Of a stretch of DNA of 64,000 bases, positions 1 to 12,202 are shown piece by piece. Position numbers and translations under genes: made by a program. Each line of letters opens with the position of its first letter. Positions within the stretch are counted from its first letter, which is position 1. The notes under the pieces are model-generated. The model did no database searches. It saw only the letters and a program-made list of their open reading frames with translations, and was not told where the DNA came from. This DNA comes from Helicostylum pulchrum. Lineage: Eukaryota > Mucoromycota > Mucoromycetes > Mucorales > Mucoraceae. The DNA lies in contig JAIXMO010000001.1 of assembly GCA_025677825.1 (NCBI GenBank), positions 620,001 to 684,000 of the forward strand, given 5' to 3'.

Positions 1-466
<466 letters not shown>

Positions 467-561
467 TTTTTTTTCTTTTTTTTATATCATTAAACTTTTT
501 GAATATATACACATATACACTTATATATTTATTTATTTACAATTTTCCTTTTTTTCTTTCT

Positions 562-2175
562 TTAACGTCTATGCTTTTCATATCCTTGTACAATGGCTTC
601 CAATGTCTTACCTTTAGTTTCAGGTAAACATATTAAAGTGAATACAAATGCACCAGCAGCAATTGCAGCAAAGATAGCGAAAGAGTAACCAGCAATATGA
701 GCAAAGATAATAGGGAAACATTGACCGACCAAGAAATTCATACCCCAATTAACACAAGTGGCTGTACTACCAACAGAAGAGGATGCATAAGTTGGTGTGA
801 GTTCGGAAGTCAAAAGCCAAGGAATGGGGCCAATACCAATAGCAAACGAAGCTACGTACAAAAAGACGCTTACTACCAATAAAGCAGGAAGATTATATAC
901 ATAACCTACAACCAAAAGAGCAGAAAAGATACAAGCACCAGCATTAGCAATTAATAACAAAGGACGACGGCCCATACGATCGATCAATGCAACAGAGACA
1001 GCGGTCATTACAAAGTTAACTACAGTTGTAATAATTGCCATATATTTGGAGAATTCAGGATCAAAAGCCAAATTGAAGATGGTAGTAGAGTAATACATGA
1101 CAGCGTTAATACCCACCAATTGTTGGAAAGCATGTAAAGCAATAACAGTTAAAGCAATACGACGAATAACCGGATCTACAAAAATTTGAATAATGCCCAT
1201 TGTTTCATGAGAGTTATGACGAGCTGCCACCAAATTTTCATCGGCAGCATTATTATCAAATGAATCCGAACTTTGAGTGACAGAAGTTGTAAGATGATCA
1301 CCTTCATCAGCAGTGGCTAATTCAGAGGGAACATCATGAGCAGGTTGTTGTCTCATTACGGGACTTCTAGGAACAGCTTCCTTCTTCATATCATCCTCCT
1401 CCTTTTCATGATAATTCGTTAAAGATTGCGCAGCAGCAGTACCAAAATGACCTTCTACCATACCATAGAATTCAGCATCAATATTAGCATCGCCACGAAG
1501 TTTCTGAAGCGAAGCACGAGCATCTTCAATACGATTAATGGAAACTAAATAACGAGGTGTTTCCACACAAGTGTTCATTAAAAAGAATTGAATGATACCA
1601 GGGATAGCTACAATAGCATAATTAAGACGCCAAAGAGGAACAGTAGCTAAAGGTAAACCAATAACGGAAGACAGCAAAATACCGATAACAATAAAGAACT
1701 GGTTACAAGTACCCATTGCACCACGAGTAGAGATAGTAGACACTTCACCAATATAAGTAGGAATAGATAGAGAACCTAAACCACAAGCAATACCACATAA
1801 AATACGACCGACGATAAACATGGCATCATTCACTGCACAACCAATTAATATACCACCAGAGATATAACCCAAGTTGTTTAAAATAATCGCTCTCTTTCTA
1901 CCAAGTTTGGTTTGTATAGCGCCACCAGTTAAACCACCAACTAAACCACCTACACAAAATGAAGCCACAGCGAAACCCCACAGTGCGTTGTCCATCGGTA
2001 AACAGTCTGGAAATACGCTACTGTAGATACGAGCATTACCGTTAGGACAATTATGTGTGATTTCTCCCGGTACGTTTGGTGAACCAATAACCCAGCCGTT
2101 ACTAAATGAACCTAGGCATGCCACAAAGACACAATATAACATGTACTTTGGATACTTTACTGTATGCGAATCCAT
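562..2175 (-). CDS. Sugar transporter of the major facilitator superfamily (GLUT-like)
   Basis: Single-exon gene of 537 aa, predicted to carry hexose across the plasma membrane. It shows the sugar-porter signatures in order: GRKRA after TM2 (about residue 91), GRILCGIACG, VETPRYL at the end of the first half, QQLVGINAVMYYS in TM7, DRMGRRPL, GPIPWLLTSE and PETKGKT near the C-terminus. Together these predict 12 membrane segments. The loop between the two halves (about residues 220-325) is unusually long, polar and acidic, and lysine-rich in places; cytosolic regulatory loops like this can carry phosphorylation or ubiquitination sites (inference). The substrate cannot be fixed from sequence alone. 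The gene lacks introns, unlike most neighbours. Confidence 0.93.
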   Translation of the reverse strand: MDSHTVKYPKYMLYCVFVACLGSFSNGWVIGSPNVPGEITHNCPNGNARIYSSVFPDCLPMDNALWGFAVASFCVGGLVGGLTGGAIQTKLGRKRAIILNNLGYISGGILIGCAVNDAMFIVGRILCGIACGLGSLSIPTYIGEVSTISTRGAMGTCNQFFIVIGILLSSVIGLPLATVPLWRLNYAIVAIPGIIQFFLMNTCVETPRYLVSINRIEDARASLQKLRGDANIDAEFYGMVEGHFGTAAAQSLTNYHEKEEDDMKKEAVPRSPVMRQQPAHDVPSELATADEGDHLTTSVTQSSDSFDNNAADENLVAARHNSHETMGIIQIFVDPVIRRIALTVIALHAFQQLVGINAVMYYSTTIFNLAFDPEFSKYMAIITTVVNFVMTAVSVALIDRMGRRPLLLIANAGACIFSALLVVGYVYNLPALLVVSVFLYVASFAIGIGPIPWLLTSELTPTYASSSVGSTATCVNWGMNFLVGQCFPIIFAHIAGYSFAIFAAIAAGAFVFTLICLPETKGKTLEAIVQGYEKHRR

Positions 2176-2255
2176 TATTTTTTATTGTAATTAAAAGAAG
2201 ATAAAAAAAAACTCAATGCAGATCAAACAATTTTTTTTTTTTTTAAAGAAAAAAA

Positions 2256-2280
2256 CGTGAAACCCTTGGATGGTTTCACG
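2256..2280. repeat. Perfect 9-bp inverted repeat with 7-nt loop upstream of the sugar transporter
   Basis: CGTGAAACC, seven bases, then GGTTTCACG. It lies 81-105 bases before the transporter start codon, in a 232-bp gap otherwise made of A/T runs. The same gap holds the 3' end of the WHI3-like gene on the same strand. It could be a dyad operator or 5' UTR hairpin for the transporter, or a 3' hairpin of the WHI3 transcript. Which one is not visible. Confidence 0.55.
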
Positions 2281-2407
2281 CTAAGAAAAAAAAAAAAAAA
2301 TGAAAACCCAAGGTTTAATATAATAATAATAAAAAAAGAAAGAAGAAAAAAAAAAAGAAAAAAAAAAGAAAAACGGTTTAAAAAAAAAAAGGTTTAAAAA
2401 AAAGGGT

Positions 2408-3814
2408 TCAAGAAAGTTGCGGATCAAAATTGGAAGTAGTTATACTTTCTCTTCTATTATTAAATACCATAGGATAAGTTGCAGGAGTATTTTGACGTAC
2501 GCCCTATGTAATAAAAGACTGTTAGTGTATAATAAACGAAAATACCAAAGAAAGTTTTCTTACCAGTGGGTTTTTACTAAACGATAATCGAATGCCACCT
2601 TTGATTGAATTAGACAATGGGTTACCGTGAAGATCTTGTAAAGCTTGAGCGGCATAAATTGCATCTTCAAATTCGACAAAGCACATTGGACCATTCGACT
2701 TGTTGCGAAAAGAAAGTCTTTTATAACCAGGACACTTGTTAAACATCGACTTCAACTCATCTTCATTAGTATTTGGTGGTAAATTGCCAACATAGAGCGT
2801 ATTACAAGGTGGATTTTGATCCGCGGGATTAGAGCTACCAACCAGCATACCACCTAAACTACGATAGCTTGTAGTAGGCGATAAAGGTGAAGAAGAAATG
2901 GGAGTAGAGATAGAAGGTTGATGTTGATGTATGAATAATTCTTCCATCACTCTACTCAAGCCTGTTGAAGTAGTTGTACTTGGGGGTGAATTCATTGGAT
3001 GAGATGCAATTTGATGATGAATGCTATTATGATTGAAATTCATGAAGGGTGTTTCTGGAGGTGTAGATTTTGAAAGGTAATCAACTTGATGAAAGTTAGA
3101 GATATGGAATCTCGTAAGTGGTGGTGATCTAGCATCCACTGATTGGGACCGTGAGATAAATGCCGATTCAGGTTCTGAATAAAAATCGGAGTACTCTCTT
3201 TCATTAGGAGATTGAAGTGAATGTGGTACAGAATAGAATGCTTCATAAGCTGTTGTCGTTATTGCTGTTGTTCCTGTCGTTCTCTGCTGTTGCTGCTGTT
3301 GTTGTTGCTGTTCATTCAAAAGTCCTCGTTTTGTATGTAGATTCTTTTTAGCCATTTCTGCCTTTAAAAGGCTACCCTTTTCTGAATCTACTTTACGTCC
3401 ATTCAGTATATCTCTTGCATCCATTGCTTCTTTACGTGTGCGAAATTTAGCAAATCCAATCTAATCATAAGCCACGTTTTAGTAAAACACAAACACACAT
3501 ATATAAAAAGAAAATTGTCCTGTTATTTTAAGAATACTTACAATTTGCTTTCTTCCATTATTATTATTCATCAACATATCTTCTTCATCTTTAGTTCCAT
3601 TAGGTATCTTTAAAGTAGCTGCTTCAAAGCCAGGCGAAAACATAAACATGTTTTGAAACTCTCTTTCTTGCATGTCTTCAGGAAAACCAACTACAAAGAT
3701 TGTTGAAATATCTTCTTTTATAGGTGAAACAAGGCCATCTTGTTGCAAATAAAGTAAAGTATTTAAAGGTGTAGGTGAGGCCAAAGACGTTGGTGTGGAT
3801 GGTAACTGACTCAT
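2408..3814 (-). CDS. WHI3: WHI3-like RNA-binding protein with two RRMs and a polyglutamine tract
   Basis: Three exons join in frame: 3814-3542, 3460-2564 and 2503-2408 (421 aa). RRM1 (about residues 34-135) starts DISTIFVVGFPEDM and spans the first intron as GRKQI|IGFAKFRTR. It ends in LKAEMAKKNLHTKRG, a stretch characteristic of fungal WHI3 proteins. A run of nine Gln follows (about 142-150), then a Ser/Thr/Pro-rich linker. RRM2 (about 308-390) has RNP2 LYVGNL, RNP1 GPMCFVEF and the WHI3-typical SIKGGIRLSFSKNPLG. In yeast and Ashbya, Whi3 binds cyclin mRNAs and forms polyQ-dependent condensates that time cell-cycle entry. That role here is inferred from the family. The start was chosen at MSQLPS because upstream Met codons sit in A/T-rich leader. 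Confidence 0.93.
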
Positions 3815-4184
3815 CCTTTTTTTTTGCCACTTTTTTATTTTATTTTTATACACACAACAATGACAAAAAAAAAGGAAAAAAAAAGAAAAGAAAAAAAGTG
3901 AGCCGTTTCGTTTATATCGCTATTTTAAATAACACGAGGCAAGAGAATAACAACAACAATAACAAGGCACGTGATCATAATTAAAACCAAATATAAAATT
4001 GGCCATTTTGTTTGCTTGTAATATGTGTACACACAGACATAAAAAGAATTTAATAAAAGGGTCAAATATGTAAAATGAATAGGGGACCACTTCTTTTTTC
4101 TTCTTTTTTTTTAAGCAATAATTTAAATTATTTTTTCCCTTTTTTTTCATTCTCTCTTTCTCTCTTTTAGTACTTTTTTAAAAA

Positions 4185-5317
4185 ATGATGTATGCACCTC
4201 AAGCAAAACCTACTATTACTGTAAATAAATAATAAGAAAAAAAAAGAGGTTGTTCTCGTACTTAGAATTTATTAGGATTCATGTTTTGTAGATATTGATT
4301 TAACTGACGAGTTAAAGAGAAATAACGAAGGTATACATTTTTAAAAAAACAAAAACGCTATTACATTTAATTAAAAAAAAGACATATTCAGTTTCGAAAA
4401 GACCAACACAAGTGAATGTTGCTATGGACACAGAACCACCAATGTCAATTTGGAAAGCAGCAGAACTAGGTAACATGGCAGCACTTAGTTACTTTATACA
4501 CCGTCACTATAGCGACACAGACGGAGATGGCGAACCGACAATTGTAAATTTATTAAATTCTCGCGACCCAAATACCGAATGTACACTACTACACTTGATT
4601 ATATCGAATAACCCTAACCCACTATTACCACTTGAACTACTATTAAAATATGGAGCCGATGCTACTTCTCGAAACATTTATAATATACAAGCTATTCATG
4701 CTTTATTTATTGGCTGCAAAACTCCACTGGAACCACTGAAGCTGTTGATAAAATACGAGGCAGATGTAAATGCTCGCGATGGAGATGGTTGGACGCCTGC
4801 ACATTATGCTGCTCGATTTTGTCCGTACCCGGATCCCATATTAAAATACTTGGTGGGTGTAGGAGCAGATATCAATGCAATAGATGCTAGTAAAAAGACA
4901 GCATTGTTTGCGCTATTAGCGAACGGAGATCACAGTATGACATTAGACTGGTTAATAAATACAGCCAAGGCTTCAATCAAGGTACAAGGCGACTTTCTAA
5001 ATAATCAAACGAGACGAACACGACAAGGAACACTGGTACTACAAGCAGCAAAATACGGTCGATTGTCTTGCTTGAGGATATTAATTAGCTCCGCTTCTGC
5101 TATGGAGAGTTTGGAAGGGATTTTAACCAGGGATGAATTAAAGGATTCAATTGAATTAGTTCGGCATCAATTAATCAAAGTGACCAAAAGAGACAATATT
5201 GAAAGGTTAGGCTTAATGATTATGATCCTAGAGAATTTATTGGAAAAGTTATTTGGTAAAGAATCAACAACTATTAAACGTAGACCAAGCTTATTAAATA
5301 GAATGGGTTGGAAATAA
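4185..5317 (+). CDS. Ankyrin-repeat protein
   Basis: Three exons join in frame: 4185-4220, 4276-4330 and 4392-5317 (338 aa). The first two exons are short (12 and 18 codons). They were found by following phase: PTIT|DSCFVDIDL, then KRNNE|VSKRPTQ. Ankyrin repeats run from about residue 50 to 200. The clearest units are TLLHLIISN..LELLLKYGADAT, LLIKYEADVNARDGDGWTPAHYAARF and YLVGVGADINAIDASKKTALFALL. The C-terminal 120 residues are Leu/Lys-rich with no recognised domain. Ankyrin repeats bind proteins, so the partner and role are unknown. A model starting only at the third exon would lose about 40 residues. Confidence 0.82.
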
Positions 5318-5502
5318 AAAAAAAAAAACTCCTCTTTAATTCTTAATTATGCACAAGCAAACTCTCTTTTTTTTGTTACACGCACGGTCTCATATATATT
5401 ATATGTATAAAAGTTTTTCGCCCGAAGAGCAATACAAAATAAATATATTGTAGTAACATTAAAAATGGCACACAGATATACGTTTTTTATTGTGTGTTAA
5501 AT

Positions 5503-7233
5503 TTACTCGTTATGAGTAAAAAAGGCTTGCTCTTTTTCATCAGATTTATAAAGACCTAGTTGCTTATCAATCCACATGGGAGTAGGTTCAACGGCTTCAG
5601 AAACACCAACACCGGCGCACCCACCTTGAGCTGACCAATCTTGAACACGCTTAAAATCGTAACGGTTCCAAATTTTGTCAAGTGACTGAACCAGTTCTTC
5701 AATCATGGGACCAGTATGTCCTGGAGTCGGAGTAATACGAAGACGCTCTTCACCAACAGGTACGGTAGGAAAGTTAATAGACTGTACGTAAATATTATGT
5801 TCAGACAAGAGTTCATCTGAAGCCAATTTAGCAGCAGCAGCATCGCCCATTAATACAGGTACAATATGAGACGGGTTAGGAACAACAGGAATGCCGATTT
5901 CGCTTAAGCGAGATTTAACCGTACGCGTATTTACTTGCTGCAAGGTACGTTCAGAACGTGATTCCTTCAAATACTTTACAGATTCCATCGCACCTGAAAC
6001 AACAGCGGGAGGTAACGAAGTAGTAAAGATAAAACCAGGGGCATAAGAGCGAATCATATCGACCAAATAAGCCGAACCAGCAATATAACCACCTACAACA
6101 CCATACGCCTTACCAAGTGTACCTGTAATAATATCGATTTGGTCAAGAACAGCGCCGTTCCCACGATGAGGGTTGCTGGCATTTAAATCATAATCGAGAT
6201 GTTCAGCAACACCTGCACCTCTTGGGCCATACATGCCTACAGCATGAACCTCATCCAAAAAGGTAATTGCACCGTACTTTTTAGCCAATTTGACAATATC
6301 GCGAATAGGGCCAATGGAACCGCACATGGAATAAACGGATTCAAATGCAATAATTTTAGGTACGCTGGGATCAGCCGATTGCAATAACTGTTCCAAGTGT
6401 GCGACATCGTTATGACGGAAAATCTTTTTGGAAGCGTTTGAGTGACGCATACCTTGAATCATGGAAGCGTGGTTTAAGGAGTCAGAAAAAATAATACAGC
6501 CAGGTAGTTTAGACGCCAAAGTAGATAAAGTTGCATCGTTTGCTACATAGCAAGATGAAAATACAAGTGCTCCTTCCGTATGATGAAGGTCTGCTAGTTC
6601 AGATTCAAGGCGTAAATGAAGGTCTGCATTACCTGCAATATTACGCGTACCACCAGCACCAGAACCATAGCGATCTAAAGTACGTCTAACAGTAAAAAAA
6701 AAAAAATTAAATTCCGAGACAATATGTTATATACAATTAAAATTATTATTTACTTCATATTATCAATCAAAATTGGATTTCTTCCCATTCCCAAATAATC
6801 GTTAGCACACCATACCGTTACTTCGTCTGTAACACGAGCAGTATGAGCACGAGGAAACTTTTGTGCCAAACGATTAATGTTGTTAAAATAACGATAGCTT
6901 TTATCCTTGTGTTTCTTTTCCAATTCCTCTTGATAAAAGCTTTCATAATCAAAATGAGTTTTCACATTGTGTGAAACAGGTTGTACACCCTGGTCGTAAC
7001 TGTTGACTATGTATTCTTGATATAAGTACAACGAAATATATTTTTTCTTTTCTTTATTTACCCTTAGCACTGGTAGAAATAGAACGTGCAGAGAGCGCTT
7101 GACCCATAATAGGACACGATTTGGCCTTGTTCATTAACAAATTGTTCTTGCCCATAAGTCTACGAAGAGAAGAAGCAGAAGCTACATGGATAAAAGGGCA
7201 AGACTTTTTGGCTTGCATCAACGCTATTTCCAT
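5503..7233 (-). CDS. HEM1: 5-aminolevulinate synthase, mitochondrial
   Basis: Condenses glycine and succinyl-CoA to 5-aminolevulinate, the first committed step of heme synthesis, in the mitochondrial matrix with pyridoxal phosphate. Exons are 7233-7062, 7006-6754 and 6685-5503 (535 aa). Exon 2 could equally start at 7015, which adds three residues in frame. Visible motifs are [26 protein letters not shown] (glycine/PLP region), [12 protein letters not shown] and [10 protein letters not shown] with the PLP lysine. The basic Ser-rich N-terminus is a matrix-targeting presequence. It contains two Cys-Pro heme-regulatory motifs, KSCPF (Cys12) and KSCPI (Cys40), which in ALAS enzymes let heme restrict import. 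All catalytic blocks look intact. Confidence 0.96.
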
Positions 7234-7587
7234 TTTTTTTAATTTAAGCTTAAAAAAGAGAAGGGGGGGGAGGATTACAGAAAAAAAAAAGAGAAAAAAA
7301 AGAAAAAGTGAGTAATAGAAAAAAGACCTATTTTATAATTTATTTATTTTTTTGTGGGGAAAAAAACCGTTTCCGCCCCACACACACACAAAGGACTGTC
7401 CATTCCCGAATAGGAAGAGATTATTACCTTTTTCTGTTAGTTGTCTCAATTCTTATAACACTTTTACGGTAAGGCAATTAATTTTTTGTGGGTGCACAGG
7501 CTATAAATTTATGAAACAGGGTTAAACTCTTAAAAATGCATATGATTACAATAGCAAAAAGAGACGGTAAACCGATGAATAACTTTA

Positions 7588-8669
7588 TTAAAGTTCATCT
7601 CTTATTAAGATGGTAGGTGTAGACATAATAGTTGTAGTTACTTGTATTACTTTTCTAGTCTTTTTAGTTTGCGTTAACCAAGACACCCAAGAGATACCAA
7701 CATCCCAAGTTCTCTTTTTAATGATGTAAAACACAACACCACAAAACAAGAGTAAGCCAAACAACAGTAATAATCTATCGAACCAGTCTGATGATTCAAG
7801 CTGAGTAATGACTCTTTTGGATATATGCACCAGTGATCCCAAGTTTTGGTATTCGCTGTATGTAGTAGATAGAGTTTTTGATGATTCAGCTTTTTTTGTT
7901 TTTGTTTAAAATATGTTGTTAGTTTAACATGTTTGTTACAGCACAAGTTTATATTGTGTATGTACCTAGCATACTGGCTGAAAATGTACTCTTTTCTAAT
8001 TCTTGCTGCATTAAAGTACTGGTTCTTTTTAAAGCTTCAGTAACATCAGAAGAAGCGCGTAATACTTGATCATCCTGCTGACTAAAGATAAAAAGGAGTG
8101 GAGAGGTTATTTATTTAAATCTGTGTTTATATCCGCTTATTTTACCCTCTTTGTACACCCCGTTGCTTTAATTCAAATTGTTCCGTAAAATTCTTGCCTC
8201 TTTTACCAACACCACCAAACAATTCCTGCCTATTCTTCTTTTCCACCTCATTCACTCTCTTTGTCGACCTTAATATAGCTTGTCGAGAACTTGTTTGTAA
8301 GCTTTTTTAAACTGTTAATATCTAAAACTAGAGAGAGAAAAAAATAAAATAAATACTTGCTGTTTTAACTGGTTTTCGTATTCCTGTAAACGGTTTAAAA
8401 TGGATATTTTCGATGCTTCTCTATCTTCTTCTTCTGCTAGTAAACGTGTTACCTATTGTAAGCTTAGTTTTAATATTGCCTCGTTAAACGGTAAAAAAAA
8501 AAAAAATTACTTTGATATCTTGTTCAAGACACCGAATATTGGTTTTAACAAGTTCGGCTACTTCTTTTTGTACTGTAAGCGAGTCGACATGGTATAACCT
8601 TTCTACTTGTCTTTGGCATTCTGCTGCTAATTTACTTAGAGACCTCAAGTTAGTTTCAATACAAGTCAT
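7588..8669 (-). CDS. SEC20: SEC20-type SNARE with C-terminal RDEL retrieval signal
   Basis: Q-SNARE of the ER membrane that works in Golgi-to-ER retrograde fusion with Ufe1, Use1 and Sec22 (family knowledge). Five exons: 8669-8511, 8452-8361, 8301-8146, 8081-7966 and 7889-7588 (274 aa). The SNARE-like heptads are in DVTEALKRTSTLMQQELEKS and ESSKTLSTTYSEYQNLGSL. These lead into a single membrane span (about 20 residues, LLLLFGLLLFCGVVFYII) and a short lumenal tail ending RDEL. Yeast Sec20 ends HDEL, so the signal is conserved in kind. Intron 2 seems to use a GC donor (GCAAGT, donor at 8360); the alternative GTTAAA donor slightly upstream is weaker. The exon 2/3 junction is the least certain part. 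Confidence 0.88.
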
Positions 8670-9096
8670 TTAAAGAGATGAGAAAAAAAAATAGAAAAAT
8701 GTTGTATGTGTGCGCACATAATTGATCTGCTTTTTTTTTTTTGTCAATTTATTTAGAATAGCGCCAATTTTCGTTTTTTGAAATGCAAAAAAAAAAAGCT
8801 GTGTGTATTTCATGTGGTTTTCATGGTAATAAATACTTTCTTTTTTAGTATAGTAACTTTGGTTTACCTTGTACACTGAACCCTAATCCTGCTGCTATTG
8901 ATACATTTGCCCATCAAAAACAAGAATTTTTTGTACTGTTTGCTTTTAAAAATTGGGTTTAAAACTGTGGCTTAGATATATATTTTTTTAAAAAAAAATT
9001 TGTTTGCGATCCATTTTAAGAAAAACATTTTTTTTTTTTCTTCTTCCTTACACTTTAACACCTTCAACCCCCCATTCTAGAAATTAAAAAAAAAAG
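8670..9096. promoter_or_regulatory. Shared divergent promoter region between SEC20 and RLI1
   Basis: 427 bp separate the two start codons. The stretch is A/T-rich with long T runs (about 8732-8741, 9029-9038) and a C-run before the RLI1 ATG. No TATA element, operator dyad or extra reading frame could be singled out. It presumably drives both genes. Confidence 0.4.
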
Positions 9097-11037
9097 ATGA
9101 GTGATAAACTTACACGTATTGCCATTGTTAGTGCTGATAAGTGCAAGCCCAAGAAGTGTAGACAAGAATGGTAACGTAAATACTACAAATAGAAAATACC
9201 TGTCTAGATTTTAAAAAAAAGATTAAACTGTTTTTATTATAATGTGTAGTAAGCGTTCTTGTCCTGTAAACCGTATGGGTACGTAAAAGCAATAATAAAC
9301 TAAAAGCGAGACAACATTTTTTTTAATACGTATATTGTAGGTAAACTCTGTATTGAAGTTGAACCTACTTCCAAGATTGCGTTCATCTCTGAAGAACTTT
9401 GTATTGGTTGTGGTATTTGTGTAAAGAAGTGTCCTTTTGCCGCTATTCACGTTATCAATTTACCTACCAACTTGGACGGTCAAGTCACTCACCGTTACTC
9501 TGCCAATTCTTTCAAACTTCATCGTTTGCCTGTACCTCGTCCTGGTCAAGTATTAGGTTTAGTTGGTACTAACGGTATTGGTAAATCCACTGCTTTAAAG
9601 ATTCTTTCTGGTAAAATGAAGCCCAATTTGGGTAAATTTGACACCCCTCCTGACTGGCAAGATATCTTAAAGTATTTCCGTGGTTCCGAATTACAAAATT
9701 ACTTTACAAAGATTTTAGAAGACAACTTGAAAGCAATTATTAAACCTCAGTACGTTGATCATATTCCCAAGGTAGTTAGTGGTCAAGTTTCTCAACTTTT
9801 ACAAGATAAGAGTGAGCGTGGTAACTTGGAAGATATTCTTGACATGTTGGATCTCAAGGAAGTTCTTAAGCGTGAAGTAGGTCAACTTTCTGGTGGTGAA
9901 TTACAAAGATTTGCTATTGGCGTTGTTGCAGTTCAACAAGCTGATGTTTATATGTTTGATGAACCTTCTTCTTATTTGGATGTAAAGCAGCGTTTGAATG
10001 CTGCTCGTGTGATTCGTTCTCTTATTTCTTCAAGCACTTATATTATTTGTGTAGAGCACGATTTATCCGTTTTAGACTACCTTTCAGATTATATTTGTAT
10101 TCTTTATGGTAGACCTTCTGCTTACGGTGTTGTTACTTTACCTTATTCTGTTCGTGAAGGTATCAATATTTTCTTGGATGGTAACATTCCTACCGAGAAT
10201 TTACGTTTCCGTGAAGAATCTTTAACTTTCAAGATTGCCGAAACTGCTAATGAAGCCTCTGTTTCTAAAGTAAACTCTTATAAATATCCTAAAATGAAGA
10301 AGGTACTTGGTGATTTCGAATTGAATGTAGAGCCTGGAGAGTTTCAAGATTCTGAAATTATTGTCATGTTGGGTCAAAACGGTACTGGTAAATCTACTTT
10401 TATTCGTCTTTTAGCTGGTCTTCTTAAACCTGATGGCGATACCCATATTCCTCAATTGAATGTCTCTTATAAACCTCAAAAGATTTCTCCCAAGTTCAAG
10501 GGTACTGTTCGTATGTTGTTCTTAAAGAAGATTAAGGGTGCTTTCTTAAACCCTCAATTCAACACTGATGTTATCAAGCCTTTAAATATTGAAAACATTA
10601 TCGATCAAGAAGTTATGCATTTATCTGGTGGTGAATTGCAACGTGTTGCTATTGTTCTTGGTTTAGGTCAACCTGCAGATATTTATCTTATTGATGAACC
10701 TTCTGCTTATCTTGATTCAGAACAACGTATTATTGCTGCAAAGGTTATTAAACGTTTCATTATTCATTTCAAGAGAACTGCTTTCATTGTAGAGCATGAT
10801 TTCATTATGGCTACTTATCTCGCTGATCGTGTTGTTGTCTATGATGGTACTCCCTCCGTCAGTGCTGTCGCAAACACTCCCCAATCCTTATTGACCGGTA
10901 TGAACAAATTTTTGGCTTCTCTTGAGATTACTTTCCGTCGTGATCCTACCAATTTTAGACCTAGAATTAACAAACTTGATTCTCAACTCGATCAAGATCA
11001 AAAGTCCACCGGTAACTACTTTTTCTTGGAACAATAA
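9097..11037 (+). CDS. RLI1: RLI1/ABCE1 ribosome-recycling ATPase
   Basis: Cytosolic twin-ATPase that splits ribosomes after termination and in 40S maturation. Exons are 9097-9170, 9250-9278 (only 29 nt) and 9341-11037 (599 aa, the normal family length). The N-terminal iron-sulfur domain is spread over all three exons: [16 protein letters not shown] and [13 protein letters not shown] supply the eight cysteines of two 4Fe-4S clusters. NBD1 has [18 protein letters not shown] and [13 protein letters not shown]2 has [18 protein letters not shown] and [10 protein letters not shown]. Hinge regions follow the family pattern. The cysteine spacing confirms the unusually small second exon. Highly conserved and intact. 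Confidence 0.98.
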
Positions 11038-11137
11038 GTTTTTTTATCACCCTTTTTTAGAATTCTATAATATTTTTTTTCTTCTTTTCTTTGTTATTTA
11101 AAAACCCCCATTAAAACTCAAATAAGAAAAACTTTTT

Positions 11138-11174
<37 letters not shown>

Positions 11175-11193
11175 TGCAATTAATCAATATATC

Positions 11194-12059
11194 ATGTCTC
11201 AATCAAACCCTGCTAGTGTTATTCGCTTCTTGCACGTTATTGAAAACTTGAAAGTAATATCAATATCCTTTCTTTATTTATGTATACCTAAGCTAACCCT
11301 TTCACTGCAGAGAACCAAAAGAACTGGTTGGTTAGACAATGGCATTAAAGGTGCTGAATCCATTGCTGATCATATGCATCGTATGGGAATTATGGCCATG
11401 TTAGTCAACGATCCTTCTATCAACCGCGAAAGGTATATCTTATTATTACCGGTATGTTATCTTCGTTACTAACGAACGTGTATATAGATGTATTAAAATG
11501 GCCATTGTCCATGATCTTGCTGAAGCTGTTGTCGTAAGTCTTAAGTAAAAATTAAAAAATAAAAAAGTATTAACACATACATTAGGGTGATATTACACCT
11601 CACGCTGGTGTTAGTAAAGCAGACAAGTTTACGATGGAAAAAGTAAAAAAATCAGTTTTTTCTGCGTACTTTTTTTGACAGCTAATATATAAAATCAATA
11701 GAATGCAATGCTTGGATTTAAAGAATCATTAGGAAACACAGAAACAGCAAATGAAATTGTTGACTTGTGGCAAGAATATGAAGACGCAAAGACACCTGAA
11801 GCTCTCTTTGTTAAAGATTTAGACAAGTTTGAAATGATTGTACAAGCATTAGAATATGAAAAGTGTAAAAATATATGTTATACGTGTAATATGTAAAACT
11901 AGTCAATTGACCACCCCCTTTTTTAAAAATGTGTGTATAGCTGATAAAAAGAATTTACAAGGATTCTTTGATTCTACTGAAGGTAAATTTGAACACCCTA
12001 CTGTCAAGGCTTGGGCAGAAGAGTTATACAAGGAAAGAAGAGAAATGTCGAAAGATTAA
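11194..12059 (+). CDS. HD-domain 5'-deoxynucleotidase (HDDC2/YfbR family)
   Basis: Six exons: 11194-11253, 11311-11432, 11488-11533, 11586-11642, 11702-11864 and 11941-12059 (188 aa, typical for HDDC2; yeast homologues YGK1/YBR242W). Family members are metal-dependent phosphohydrolases that remove phosphate from deoxynucleoside 5'-monophosphates. Metal-binding HD signature residues are visible: RTGW..G, the first His in SIADHMHRM, His-Asp in AIVHDLAEAVVGDI, and the later Asp in VKDLDKFEM. The C-terminus is EELYKERRE. All junctions are in frame. The gene is preceded by a T-run of about 37 bases (11135-11171) and converges on the GNAT gene. Confidence 0.92.
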
Positions 12060-12202
12060 GTTATTGGTTACACAATAAATCAATTTACCGTCAAATCATA
12101 TTATTATTATTTTGTCTTACGCACGCGTTCAAGTTATAAATATGTAAAAAAGATAAAAAAAAGGTATGGAACCCCCCCACATCCCTCGTTTCAGACTTTT
12201 TA

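Noticed and set aside
4261..4350. Minus-strand frame reading LRYFSLTRQLNQYLQ as a possible separate small gene
   Set aside because: The same bases form the second exon of the plus-strand ankyrin gene, which joins in frame on both sides; the minus frame would have to overlap it.
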